NCBI GenBank assembly: GCA_949316235.1
Contig: OX438760.1
Span: 746,501-810,500, forward strand
DNA length: 64,000 nucleotides
Source: Oegoconia quadripuncta
Taxonomy: Eukaryota; Arthropoda; Insecta; Lepidoptera; Autostichidae
Direction of reading: 5' to 3'
A program made the position numbers and the translations under genes. Below, in pieces: positions 22,268 to 33,890 of the stretch (the first letter of the stretch is position 1; every line of letters starts with the position of its first letter). A model generated the notes under the pieces. It worked only from the letters and a program-made list of their open reading frames with translations. It ran no database searches and had not been told where the DNA came from.

Positions 22268-22566
22268 GGCCTCCTCTAACTGGGAGAGTATATGCGCCAT
22301 AATTCATCAAGATGACCCCAATCCGGATTGGTGGATTAGTCTCAGACTAGTGGCCACCTAACAGTCAGTGTTTAAAGCCGGCACTGTAGGCCACCAACTT
22401 GGCTTAACGACTACCTTCAATTCACCGGGACTGACTATTTAACATGCCCTCCAAGGCACGGAAACACTCGTATTAAATTGCCACTAATGGTCTCCCATCT
22501 GACCGCGTCAGATATTGCTTAACTTCGCTAATCGAAAACAAGTAGCTAATGCGACTGCGCGACGAG
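22268..22566 (-). mobile_element. 5S-rRNA-like SINE, copy 1
   Basis: On the minus strand the head reads gcgaagttaagcaatatc, gacgcggtcag and agatgggagacca. This follows the internal promoter region of 5S rRNA (AAGTTAAGCA..., GCGGTTAGT, AGATGGG-GACC) in order and spacing. The rest of 5S rRNA is absent. A non-ribosomal body follows (gtggcaatttaatacgag ...). Confidence 0.6.
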
Positions 22567-23134
22567 TGCCTCTACTTATGTAGGTACTTAATAATGTTAC
22601 CCCGAAATTACTTTTACAATTACACCTGGCAACACTGAACACAATCCCATTTCGTCCAAACATAACGCTATTTGAGCAGTACATTTGTTATTCTCACTGA
22701 TACAATTCTGTAACGTATGCGAAATGTGACAAACAAATAAAAAAAGCGAAAGGCTTTGTGAAGGTTTACGCTTTATTCAGCTAATGGCATCGAGATAACA
22801 GCAATAAATTGTGGTAACATACGGAGTAAATCAAATAAAACGATAAGTCATCTGACCAACCTTCCATGGCTCCATCAGCTTATAATTCTCATGTACTGTA
22901 TGGATTGCACTGAAGGCCTACTTACCAATTGATGTAGAAACCAGTTCTACGCAATCAGCCGGGATCCAAAATAATTATTCTCTAATCCTCCAAGCTATTT
23001 GCAATTTTTTAAAATATCTCGAAACGCCTAGTTGTCGACGTCACGGGCGACCCGAGAGCTGCCAGTTTACTCACTCAATGTACAAGCAGCTGGATTTAAC
23101 GAGGAATTGCTGCAGTGTTCTGGAAACCATGCAC

Positions 23135-23325
23135 ATGCACTAGTGGCCAGCTGACAGTCAGTGTTTTTGAGCCGCCCCTGTACTGACTTGGCTTAACGAC
23201 TGCCTTCAATTAAAAACATATTTAACGTGCCCTCCGAAGAACGGTTACACTCGTATTAAAATGCCACCCATCCAAGAACTGACCGCGTCAGACGTTGCTT
23301 AACTTCGCTAATCGAAAACGAATAG
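23135..23325 (-). mobile_element. 5S-rRNA-like SINE, copy 2
   Basis: The head on minus reads cgattagcgaagttaagc, aacgtctgacgcggtcag and ttcttggatgggtggc. The body (ggcattttaatacgagtg, gggcacgtt) matches copy 1. Confidence 0.65.
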
Positions 23326-23329
23326 CACA

Positions 23330-24205
23330 TCTGCTAGACATACAAAAGATGAATATTCCGAAAGCATTTTCAACATGTCGAATAGCTTAGCGGTAGCTGC
23401 TGCTGCTGCTAGGTAAGTAAGTGTCGGGAAAAACCGACGAGGGCAGTGAGTTCCATACCTTAGCAGTCCGCGTTATAAATGATGAAGCAAAGATCCTGCA
23501 GATCTTCACACAATCTATATGGTTATTATAGGATGTATTATAATTAAAATTCAGCAGCAGAACGAGGCTTGTAAGTAGGTGCCATTAGTACCTAAATGAT
23601 CTTGGAATTAATGTCGCTTCGAACGTAAGGCAGTTTACAAACATCCTCCGTTGAACAGGATGTACAGAAAGCTCCGAGAATCGTATGTCACATACAATCA
23701 GTGGGGGTTTATTACTGAAGTGCGACACCGAGCGTGCGATGTACAATTTGTGCGACATTCCTATTAAACGACAGTGCAATTCCGCGACATGATAGTGTGC
23801 GACTGTTATGTATAGATGTGTTCAAAGCTATATCCAAATTTGTTTTTTATTTGGAAAATGGAATATTATTTCAAGGTTTCACATGAAATATTGTTTAATT
23901 TCTGGGCTAATTCACATAATAAAAAAAAATTGAACAGAGCTCTTGTGCTTCCCATAATCATTTCTTAGATTCGCTGAAACTTTAATAAAGCGGTTACTTT
24001 TAAAAATTAACGCTGCCTATACTTAACTTAATGTTATTCGATAATACACACAAAGTTTAGCTAAATTCGGATTTGCCGTTCCCAAAAAAAAAACAAAAAT
24101 GTTTATATGGAGAAAACAGTCTTAATGAAATTCTTCATACAAAACGCCAATTTCATAGGTAAGGACCTAATATATTACACACGAAAAACATTACCCCCCT
24201 GGGGC
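23330..24205. other. Unassigned stretch
   Basis: Short GCT repeats at about 23396; no gene recognised. Confidence 0.3.
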
Positions 24206-24207
24206 AG

Positions 24208-24534
24208 TTTTTTTTTTATGCACTACGGGTTCGTACTTGACCTCAATCATACCTGATGTTAAGTGAAGATGAGGTAAGCGTGCTGACCCGGAAACCCCAA
24301 GACATTTGGGGAACTGGCTATCTTGTCTCTGACAACCGGTACACAACAATGCTATTGACATTGCTCCTTGGCGGCAGATTTAGATAAGACGGTGGTAGCT
24401 AGCCAAGCGGACATTTATAATGCCCTACCACCAACCAAACCGAGTACTTAAACATGTACCCCGCTGCGGATCGAACCCGCGACCTCCGAATCGTAAACCC
24501 AATGTTGTTTACATTGAGCCACGGAGGCGGTTGA
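24208..24534 (-). mobile_element. SINE family 1, full-length minus copy
   Basis: Reads on + from ttttttttatgcac to gagccacggaggcggtt, the inverse of 14109-14440, with the B box intact (cggatcgaacccgcg). Confidence 0.85.
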
Positions 24535-24913
24535 AACAATTCCTATGGGTAAGTTGTTCGTTATCAAGAGTGTCATCACCATTGAATTACATGGGAAATG
24601 CGAATTACATAAATTCAAATTCACTTTATATACTTACATAAATATAATATCTATCTGCCCCAGGGGCAGTCGTGCAAAGATATACATGAATTTTCAAAAG
24701 AATAGAGCACATTTGACAGAGCGCGGTTACGTGCGTCTGCAACTGTACATGAAGCTAATCGACCATAAATAAGTCGCATAATTCATGGATCAAAGAGAAG
24801 TACATAGCTCTATGCTCACAGAAATGAAATTTATTGGCATGCGAGCGTCAGTTCATGTACGTAGTTCAGTTCCTGAAAATCAAACATTAATTGCATCTAC
24901 TTAAGAAAGAACG

Positions 24914-25105
24914 GTTGTGAAGAAGTGGGAGTTTTGTCTCGTTTTTAACTTTTCGTGTTCGCGTTTACGAAAAAAGTCCCTATGAAAAAAATCGTTTTGC
25001 AAACTATCCGCTAGAGGCGCTGCACATTTCTCCATACAAATCGTCACGTTAACGTGAACGCGGTAGTAAAGTTAACTCGAAACAAAACTCAACTCCGCCC
25101 TCTGT
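24914..25105 (+). mobile_element. MITE family B, copy 3
   Basis: Both arms and the tagaggcgctgcac centre are present; the left tip is eroded and about ten bases of the left arm are missing. Confidence 0.7.
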
Positions 25106-25169
25106 ACGAAAGTGATGTGATACACCTGTCATCTCTCTCTAATATATTTAGGGAGAACCTACTCAAAGT

Positions 25170-25450
25170 CAAAGTCAAGAATGTTTTATTTTGTAGATAC
25201 ACAGATTAAAATAGTTAATTTTCCATTTTTACCGGACTGCCCAAGGATGTAGGGTTATGTTTTTCGAGTGTATGTATCTATGTAAGTATGTCCTTTCATT
25301 TGGCGCATCCTGTAGCCTTAACGGCTTGACCTATTTCGAAGTGTCATAGAATACATTTTATGGTATAAAATCCAACATACCGTCTGCAAAATACAAAATA
25401 TGCTGTCGAATTTATTGAAAGGAAGATTTTGTATATCAACAGAAACCTTA
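25170..25450 (-). repeat. LINE-like 3' end joined to a gacagcat/aagccg-type repeat
   Basis: aagtcaaagtcaagaatg with ttttattttgtaga is a LINE 3' end seen also at 62715 and 22050. The following sequence with aacggcttgacctatttcg is an inverse relative of 52276 and 59940. Confidence 0.4.
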
Positions 25451-25599
25451 TTGAAAAAGCGTATAAAATGAATGAATGAATTACTGACTTTTGCGGAGGC
25501 GACTTAATGCGATCTACTAAGATGGCTGACCTCTAAGTTAATAACTAAATAAATATTTCAGACACTTAGGTACACCAATCTAGTAGGTATGTATTTTTT

Positions 25600-25775
25600 A
25601 ATACAAGGCAAAGAACTACTCACTTTATCGGTTTAAAAAGCATCCTATGTCTTAATCACAGGGTATATTCTACCTATTACACTAAATTTCGTCCAAATCC
25701 TTTCATCCGTTTCGCCGTGATTGAACAACAAACAAACATCCAAACTTTTGCATTTATAATATTAAGTTACTAAGT
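25600..25775 (-). mobile_element. Helitron-like element, fragment
   Basis: Inverse of the 10534 copy: actactcactttatcgg, aatcctttcatccgtttcgc and cttttgcatttataatatta; the AGCTAGT end is missing. Confidence 0.6.
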
Positions 25776-26504
25776 TACATTATTACGTTTAAGCTAAGCT
25801 CAGTAAATTACGTTTAAGCTAAGCTCAGTAAATTTTTCTTTCCTGATTAGATGCAGCACATGAAAGGGATATTGCTGTTAATTTTCATGTAGGCGCTAAT
25901 ATAATACTACAAACAAAACAGATTCTCATCTACGTACTCAAAATGCAGTATTTATATCTAAGTAGATATTACATAATAATAAGATGACAAACAGGGGAGT
26001 AGCCCCTGCTTGTCTTCTCGTCCTATCAACGTCATAATTTTATTTATTACTAAGCTAAGAAAATAGATTAGAGACAATGTTTTATTCCGTTATCAGAATA
26101 AATTCACCTCCGCGGTCAAAGGCTTAAAAAATATTTCTCTAACAAAGCAAATTTCATTAAAATCATCCCCGGAACATTATTCTTGTGCGCAGATAAGTCT
26201 CAGGAAGCCTGATAAATTTGTTTCACTGATATTATCGCGGATTATTAATAGCGCCAAATTACTCTCCCGGGGCGCGGAAGGAAAATAAAATCTGAATTTA
26301 AAAAAAAAACTTCGCGGGCTAATTACCGGCGATTTATTAAAATTTTATTCGTGAAAAAAGACGGGCCGCATTTAATTATTTACACAGAGCAGTCTCGTTG
26401 AGACTGTCATGAATAAAATATTTGAAAAAATAATCTCGCAGCAACAAAGGGGGGACGTTTCTGGGAATAACTTACTGAGGTCGACTGACTTTGGTTGTTA
26501 GGTG
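25776..26504. other. Unassigned stretch
   Basis: Contains a 25-bp unit (acgtttaagctaagctcag core) repeated twice in tandem at about 25780-25835. No gene recognised. Confidence 0.3.
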
Positions 26505-27228
26505 AGTGCTTAGAAGTGGAAACTTAGGTAGATAATATATTGTCCAAAGTTTTCTTTTTTTTTCTGTTTTTTTAGGATATTTGAGTGACTAAGGCAGTTC
26601 CATAGTATCCCAAAGCAATCACCATCACTACTACAATAAATGACTCGTTTGGTATAAACTTGCATAGGTACACAAAAAGATGTAACAAGCTGGCTCTGAC
26701 AGTGGAGAAGATACCTTGGAATAACCCCAAATCTTTAACAATAAATTTTAATGATCGTATGAACATCTCACGTAAGGCTTTCTTCCGCTCACATTTCATC
26801 AAAAAGATGCTGTAGGTACCTATATGTCTTCTACACATCAACGTGTTTCACAATTAGGTGATGGTGACTTCTTCACAAAGGCCTGTATTAATAAACCATT
26901 CTCAAGATTGAGAACAGTCTTGTGACCGGTCTCAAGTAAACGTGTTGATTAATAAACCTAACTTGAGATCTGAAAAGCACGTGCATACTCAAGTAGTAGG
27001 TACTCACTTGAGAGGTGCGCGTATTAATAAACGAAACTCAAGTCTGTCATTCATTCGCCGCTGAGGCGAATACTTGAGAAGTGATCTCAGCTAAGTAGAC
27101 CTCAAGATTGGTTCATAAATTAGCACGGAGCTTGGGATAGCGTCAACTGCTTAAGACGCATCTCGGTTGATGCAGCCTCAAGACTTGTATTGAGATTGAT
27201 TTATTAATACGGGTCTTAGAAAGCAAAC
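26505..27228 (+). mobile_element. Composite element: flank Z plus modular palindromic MITE, copy 1
   Basis: 26505-26876 (flank Z) and 26877-27228 are together repeated at 51500-52217 with few changes. The second part begins ggcctgtattaataaacc and ends ggtttat-like tgatttattaatacgggt. Inside, attaataaac recurs every 65-100 bp, each time followed by ctcaag motifs. A minus-strand ORF of 89 codons in flank Z has no recognised domain. Confidence 0.65.
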
Positions 27229-27307
27229 TTTTAAAACATAGGTATGTGAAGCGCAGCCATAATGCAATTAGGTCAACTCTACTTTAAAAGGCGGCTTACG
27301 TAGAAGG

Positions 27308-27550
27308 CGACTAAGGCCCGTATTAATAAACCATTCTCAAGATTGAGAACAGTCTTGTGATCGGTCTCAAGTAAACGTGTTGATTAATAAATTTAACTTG
27401 AAACCTGAAAACGTGCATACTCAAGCAGTACTCACTTGAGAAGTGCGCCGAGATTCACGTATTAATAAACGAAACTCAAGACTATCATTCATTCGACGCA
27501 AAAGCGAATACTTGAGAAGTGGTCTCAGCTAAGTAGACCTTATTAATTAG
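27308..27550 (+). mobile_element. Modular palindromic MITE, second truncated copy
   Basis: Starts taaggcccgtattaataaac and runs through the first three modules; the fourth is replaced after aagtagacctt. Confidence 0.6.
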
Positions 27551-27585
27551 CACAGAGCATAATAATAAAAATAAATAATAAAATA

Positions 27586-27843
27586 TCCTTAGACATACAC
27601 ACAACGCCATCTAGTTCCACATTAAGCAACTATAGGCTTGTGTTGTGGAGGATACCAGATGGTTGATAAACTACATAAATACATTTATTTTTTGTATATA
27701 GTTAAATACTTAGAAGAGAGAACATCCATAACTCGGGTACAAATATCCGTATTCATCACACAAACTTATGCCCCTAGCGGGATTCGAACCCGCAACCTTT
27801 TGGTATAGTGGCCAGAGTTGCTAACCACCACACCAAACAGAGC
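27586..27843 (-). mobile_element. SINE family 2b, full-length minus copy
   Basis: On + it reads gccatctagttccac, then gcgggattcgaacccgc (B box) and ttgctaaccaccacacc (A box). Confidence 0.8.
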
Positions 27844-28075
27844 TATCTAACTAATATTATAGATACGAAAGTTTGGATGTTTGTTTCTTTATTTGTTGCT
27901 CAATGACGGCGAAACAGATGAACGGATTTGGATGAAATTTGGGAGATGGGTGGAACATACTCTGGATTAAGACATAGGATATTTTTTATCCTGATAAAGT
28001 GAGTAGTTCCCACGGGATAAACAAATTTAAATGATATACTCCAAGCAAGCGAAGCCGCGGGCGGAAAGCTAGCAA
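27843..28075 (+). mobile_element. Helitron-like element, near full-length
   Basis: Starts tatctaactaatattatag and ends gccgcgggcggaaagctag; directly abuts the SINE at 27843. Confidence 0.7.
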
Positions 28076-28079
28076 ACAA

Positions 28080-28605
28080 ATATTTATAAACATATCAACA
28101 GCTTCAACAAACTGTTATATGACCACTTCAATGTCGACCTCTTCCACACAAGCGTTCCCACAGCGAGACGTATCCTTAGCAATAGTTTCTTTTAATCGTC
28201 TATTTTGTTTTTTTGTTTTAATGTACTATGTATCTAAGTAACATATTTTATAAATGTTTACATGTAGGTATGGATATCACATATGTAAGCTACGTAGTGT
28301 ATGTGTAGCGTTCGATCCTGCTGAGCGCTTTATTAGACCACTATTATATTGTCTACAATATTTCTATATGTGAGAACCTGTTATTTGCTGTCAGGTATAA
28401 TTTTCCTTGGTTATTTGTGATTTAACATGGCTGTTGGTTTTCCTTAACATAAATATCAGCAGACTATTTTTATTCGCCAAATTGAATAATTAGATAAAAT
28501 AAAATTCTTCAAATCAGACTATATTGTTGTCCATGTTTTTTGTTAGTAACAATTTACCCTTAAACCTATGTTACATACTTTATTTGTACAAACCTATGTT
28601 ACATA
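28080..28605. other. Unassigned stretch
   Basis: A 16-bp duplication (aaacctatgttacata) at 28562 and 28590 precedes the next SINE. No gene recognised. Confidence 0.3.
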
Positions 28606-28937
28606 TAACCGCCTCCGTGGCTCAATGTAAACAACATCGGGTTTACGATCCGGAGGTCGCGGGTTTGATCCCCAGCGGGCTATATGTTTAAGTACTCGGT
28701 TTGGTTGGTGGTAGGGCATTTTAAATGTCCACCTGGCTAGCTACCACCATCTTATCTAAATCTGTCGCCGAGCAGCAATGTTAATAGCATTGTTGTGTTC
28801 CGGTTGTCAGGATAAGATAGCCAGTCCCACAAATGTGTTGGAGTTTCCGGATCAGTACGCTTCCACCTTCGACCTCATCTCCACTTAACATCAGGTGTGA
28901 TTGAGGTCAAGTGCAAATCCGTTGTGCATAAAAAAAA
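28606..28937 (+). mobile_element. SINE family 1 copy next to the LINE
   Basis: Full-length with A box, B box (gcgggtttgatccccagc) and gtgcataaaaaaa tail. LINE RT codons begin a few bases later. Confidence 0.85.
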
Positions 28938-28944
28938 TAAATTA

Positions 28945-30948
28945 TTTAACAATAGTACGAGAAGTTCTTAGAAAAGCTTTCGATGCCGTATCTGTTCCCG
29001 TTCTTGTACATAAGCTTGAAAACATTGGAATCAGGGGTACACCTCTGACATTGTTGCATGACTACCTGACAGGACGAAAACAGCGAGTAAAAATAGGACA
29101 GTTCACTAGCGACGATATAAATGTTAATTTTGGCGTGCCCCAGGGAAGCGTTCTCGGCCCAACACTTTTCCTTATATATATAAATGACTTGTGTAATCTA
29201 AAATTGGAAGTAGGGCAAATTTTTTGCTATGCAGATGACACTGCGATAGTCTTTGTTGGTGATACATGGGAAGAAGTTCGTAAGCATACTGAAATTGGAC
29301 TGAGAGAGATAGCTAATTGGCTGAATACCAACCTGCTCACATTAAACACCGTGAAAACGAACTATATCTGCTTTTCTATTCGTAATTCAACTCAACCTGA
29401 CGATAACTATAGAATTAGAATTCATAACTGCTGTAACAATGACTCACAATCCTGCAACTGTCCATATATTTCTAGAGTAGACAAAACAAAATACCTTGGA
29501 ATCATAGTCGATCAAAATCTATCTTGGTATGCACACTTGGATCTGGTTTCATCTAGAATGAGAAAACTTATCTGGATTTTTAAATCGCTTTAACATATTG
29601 CTACTGAGGAACTTATTAATAAAATATATACTGCCTTGGCTAAGTCTGTTTTGGTTTACTGTATTACGATTTGGGGTGGGGCTTCTAAAACTAAGTTTCT
29701 GGAGTTAGAAAGATCACAAAGATCCCTTCTAAAGGTGATGTATCTCAAACCATATAGGTTTCCCACCTCAGAACTCAATAATAATAGTAAGCAACTTTCC
29801 GTTCGAAGAATATACATCTTACAATGTATTGCAAGAATACATAGAACGGTAGGGTATGATCCTAAAACTAAGAAGAAAAGAAGAAACGACCTTGTTTCAC
29901 CATATCAACCCATACAAACAACTTTTGCTAGGAAACAATACAACAGGCAAGCTTCATACTTGTATAATAAAATAAATAGAAAATTAAATATACAGGGCGT
30001 CCCAAAGTTATGGGACATGAAGGGGAAGTACCTTAAATATTGTAGATAGTGAATTTTGCTCAAAGAAGACTTTATGTTATTTTTAAAAGTTAGTAATTCT
30101 GCATTCATAGATTTTCTAAAAATTACTTGCTTCGGCTGGGAATCGAACCGACTTAAATGTGAAAAAAAAAACACCCTACTTTTATGATGCCAATCGAAAG
30201 AATAGCTAAAAAATAATAACTCTGCCTAAGTAACATAGTATTTTAAAAGAAAGGAACAACATAAAATGATTGAGTCAAATTTCAAGAAAGTTATTTATTG
30301 CCGACGACGTTCGAAAAGTAGCGATATTATCATTCCAAAGATAGCATTGATTATTCGTAAATAAGTTGCAAACAGAATTGTGCCATATCACATCGAGTGT
30401 TCACCATAAAATGATTAGAAAATCAACAGGCAGCGGGCTCATTAAAAGATTGGCGATTTGCGTAAGACAAGAGGGATCACATTTTGAGCATTTAATTAAT
30501 TAATTTACAAAAAAATACCTACTTAATTGACTACGGCAGTTTCATGTATGTTTTTTATTTGATTAAAATGATTAATTTCACGTTGTTCCTTTCTTTTAAA
30601 ATACTATGTTACTTAGGCAGAGTTATTATTTTTTAGCTATTCTTTCGATTGGCATCATAAAAGTAGGGTGTTTTTTTTTTCACATTTGAGTCGGTTCGAT
30701 TCCCAGCCGAAGCAAATAATTTTTAGAAAATCTATGAATGCAGAATTACTAACTTTTAAAAATAACATAAAGTCTTCTTTGAGCAAAATTCACTATCTAC
30801 GATATTTAAGGTACTTCCCCTTCATGTCCCATAACTTTGGGACGCCCTGTATACCCCATGAATTACCGCGAGTGTAAAAAGCATGCTATAGAATGGTTGC
30901 AAACACTGAATTACAATGAAACAGAAAGTCTTTTGGAGGTATTGGTAT
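28945..30948 (+). pseudogene. Non-LTR retrotransposon reverse transcriptase, 5'-truncated, frameshifted, split by a MITE
   Basis: The first frame starts at KAFDAVSVPVL and includes GVPQGSVLGPTLF and the catalytic CYADDTAIVF box (about 29225), ending at TAA 29593. A second frame (29636-29990) continues with the post-RT region (SVLVYCITIWGGA). MITE c (29991-30851) interrupts it. The C-terminus resumes at 30852 as YPMNYRECKKHAIEWLQ and ends at TAG 30948-30950. The protein would nick DNA and reverse transcribe its own RNA at the target. The endonuclease, ORF1 and the N-terminal part of RT are missing, as expected for 5' truncation. Jockey/CR1-like group is likely; the exact clade is not certain. 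Confidence 0.88.
29991..30851. mobile_element. MITE c: 861-bp hairpin element with about 270-bp arms containing a tRNA-like B box
   Basis: Starts tacagggcgtcccaaag and ends ctttgggacgccctgta; TA duplication at 29989-29990 and 30852-30853. The arms extend to about 30263 and from about 30577. Each arm includes ggttcgattcccagcc (minus in the left arm, plus in the right), a match to a Pol III B box. The loop is non-coding. Confidence 0.88.
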
Positions 30949-31018
30949 AGGTATTGATGGATCATTATTATAACTCGTTATTTGCATACACAAATTAAAG
31001 AGAAACTCAACTTCTAAA

Positions 31019-31056
<38 letters not shown>

Positions 31057-31110
31057 ATAATAATAATAATAATAATAATAAACAATTATAAAAAAAAAAA
31101 AAAAAATATT
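31019..31110 (+). repeat. Poly(A) and (TAA)n tail of the LINE
   Basis: About 36 A followed by about ten TAA units and a second A-run, 70 bp after the LINE stop codon. Confidence 0.75.
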
Positions 31111-31275
31111 GCGTAATATAAATATAGCACTAACATATAATAGTAATGTGGTATTACTTTTGGTAAACTGAATTAGCATAAATTTCTGATGACCAATGGC
31201 AAACATAATCACACAGTCTTTATTTATATACACTGTTACACCCTTCATACTATACAATCTCTTTATTTTCTACGC

Positions 31276-31291
31276 ACACGCACGCACGCAC

Positions 31292-31326
<35 letters not shown>
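31276..31326 (+). repeat. (CA)n microsatellite
   Basis: Alternating CA with a few interruptions (acgc, aaac). Confidence 0.9.
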
Positions 31327-31744
31327 AATACTTTGTGTAACTTATATTTATAACTCTAACTTACAAACAATATGTGTTTTAAATTTAATTCTTAACTAGC
31401 CTTTAACTATGTGTCCAATACAGGAAGAGCGGGGACTCCTATCATAAGTATATTCTATAACTTAAAAGGAGTCCTCAGCTGAAAATTTTATGTATTAGGC
31501 TTAAGCTATGAAATAAATATTTTGTATTTTTGTATTTTTTTTAGTTAAGTGCTAATATTAGGCTTGTATTTTTGCACGGAATTTTCTACTTGTCAAGGAA
31601 GCAAATTTATTTAAATCGCAAAGTTGTTACACCTATTAATTAATTCGTATTGGCATGGTCTTGACATCATTAATTTAGATGAATGTAAAAAATAATTATT
31701 ATAATTAAAGTAAGTACTTATAATTGTAGAATTGGTATTATAGC
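31327..31744. other. Unassigned AT-rich stretch
   Basis: Nothing recognised. Confidence 0.3.
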
Positions 31745-31890
31745 AATATCTTCTTCTTCTTTTCGAGTCGAGGCAAGTTTCCCCCATTGAGCCACTCAAA
31801 CAGCACTCTGTGGGGAGGTCGTCAAAGATGCAGCTGTCAGGACACGCGGAGCAAGACAATACGTGATCCATTGTCTGCGGGGAGACTCAA
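31745..31890 (-). pseudogene. LINE C-terminal fragment (TMDHVL-C type)
   Basis: Minus-strand translation gives TMDHVLSCSACPDSCIF, parallel to the fragment at 15545. Short and degraded. Confidence 0.45.
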
Positions 31891-32525
31891 TATAATAGCA
31901 ATATAATACGTACAGGTTGCAGTAAATGAGGAACGTGGGAATTTTTATTAAGACAGTAAACAAAAGTTTACTACAACTTGACATACATGACACTATACAT
32001 CTAAACAGACAAACTAAATTATACAACGCTAGTCGGAAAGGGGGTACTAAGCCGAAAGGGTGTAAAAGTACCCGTTATAACGAAAAACTTTTGTTCTAGG
32101 TACAACTTTCCCCAAAACTCAATACATTTCGAGAAAATGCTCTACATGTCATAACAAAATACTACCAAGTAGCCCTAATCAGCTGTGTTTCATTCATAAA
32201 AATGGTTAACATAGAGTGTGAAACTTTTCACTATTACGATATTTTGCCTACACCCTCCGTGAGGCTTGGTAAGCTGATAACCAAAAAAAAACTAATTCCT
32301 TCAGTATTTCTCTTAGGATTTCATAATTTATGCTGGCCCTAAATTAAGATTCCATAAGTAGGTTTGAACCCAAAAGTTAAAAAAAAAATTACAAAATATT
32401 CGATTTCAGAAAGGTTCCATCTTCTACTCAAGAGTGGATCATTGGCGATTTACCCTTCTCAACCAAGAAATATTTTTTTTTAATCGGGTAAAAATTTACG
32501 AAGATATCGCGTCACAAACTGTCGA
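31891..32525. other. Unassigned stretch
   Basis: No gene recognised. Confidence 0.3.
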
Positions 32526-32527
32526 AT

Positions 32528-33262
32528 TTAATAATGGCAGAATATTGTGCAGCATAAGTTAGTGATGGTGTACAAGTGAAGGGAAGCTTTCGGGTTCCCA
32601 CAAGAAGCCGCCAAAATCTTTTGTAAAGCATTCTGCCACTTTAGTGAAGAATGACTTGTTTTGACTGAGATTGACTTATATACTACGCCAAGTATACGAC
32701 GAATTACTTGTTTTGACTGAGAATGACTTTTTTACTGAAGAAATCATAGACTTAGTATAAACAGAAATAAGAGAAATAAGACATGGCTGTATGGGCTTAG
32801 ATCCCTTTGCCTTCTCCGAGAGAAGTCAACTCCGAAAAAAACATCACTTTAGCACTTTTAGGCTTTTTGGCGGGAACTCGGCGAGTGAAGTAGCATTTTT
32901 CTTTATAAGTCTTATAATTTGTGCATTTCTTTTGAAGCTTAATAATGGCAGAATATTGTGCAGCAAACGTTAGTGATAGTGTACAAGTGAAGGGAAGTGT
33001 AAATTAAAGTGCGTAACGGAGCTTTCGGGTTCCCACAAGAAGCCGCCAAAATCTTTTGTAAAGCATTCTGCCACTTTACTGAAGAATGACTTGACCGTGA
33101 CTAGACTCTGTATACGCCAAGTATACGACGAATTACTTGTTTTGATTGAGACTGACTTACAAACTGAAGAAATAAGAGAAATAAGACATGGCTGTTATAG
33201 GCTAGATCCCTTTGCCTTCTCCTAAAGGAGAGAATGAAAACCAAAAAAAAAAATTAGCCCTT
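32528..33262 (+). repeat. Tandemly duplicated retroelement 3' region
   Basis: A block with aataatggcagaatattgtg, aagaagccgccaaaatc, aagtatacgacgaatt and gatccctttgccttctcc occurs at 32528-32825 and again at 32938-33225. The second ends in a run of A. A third short copy of the end (gatccctttgccttcc) lies at 35229. Probably 3' ends of the same LINE or SINE family. Confidence 0.6.
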
Positions 33263-33339
33263 TTAATGCATGGACCAGGTACATAATCTAAGGCATGGAC
33301 CTTACATGGACTTATTTTTGAATAATAAGTCCATGTTTT

Positions 33340-33890
33340 AATGTCATTGGAAATGACAAGGCTGATTTTCTTGCCAGATCCCTTACTACGAATCTTCCTA
33401 ATTCAATCAACACTAGTATTGTCACAAAACAAATTCCTGGATTTATTAATTTGTGTCAAGTCTAAGTTGTTAGAAGATTTTAAAAGACTTTGGAGTCGTA
33501 TTGTAGTCTAAAGGTAAATCAAATGGTACGCCGAAATCAACGACAAAATAACTCGACCTTGGTTCATGAGTAAAATATATTGCAATAGGAAATTCTTTAC
33601 AATTTTGTGCCGTTTGAGGTTTGGTCACTGCCGTTTCAATGCTCACCTACACAGATTTAATATCATAACAAGCCCTATTTGCAATTTTTGTAATGCTGAT
33701 ATTCAATCCCTTGATCACATTTTCTTTCATTGCAATAGCTTCTCGCTTGTAAGGTTGGTTTTGATAGATCGCCTAATGTGTATTTTTAAAAATGCTGAGG
33801 ATATCCTGCGGTCCCTTTTAAAACGTGAGCAGCTTTTAAAACATGAGGAATGCTATCTGAAAACAAAAGGAAATACTCCATGCTCGTCTT
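33340..33890 (+). pseudogene. LINE Pol C-terminus with RNase H end and Cys-rich motif, broken
   Basis: The first frame reads GNDKADFLARS, the end of an RNase H domain as in I-group LINEs. After a stop and frame change, 33566 onward reads CRLRFGHCRFNAHLHRF and then CNFCNADIQSLDHIFFHC, a CCHC-type finger common at the end of such proteins. It is cut by the Tc1 copy on the right. Confidence 0.65.

Noticed and set aside
22268..23325. True 5S rRNA genes
   Set aside because: Only the internal promoter part matches; the ends of 5S rRNA are missing and the copies diverge.
26572..26841. ORF of 89 codons on the minus strand (also at 51566)
   Set aside because: It lies in repeated flank Z, has no recognised domain, and the two copies differ by frame-changing indels.
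29905..30877. The two 69-89 codon ORFs starting MFFFSHLSRF
   Set aside because: They are the two inverted arms of MITE c read in opposite directions, not genes.
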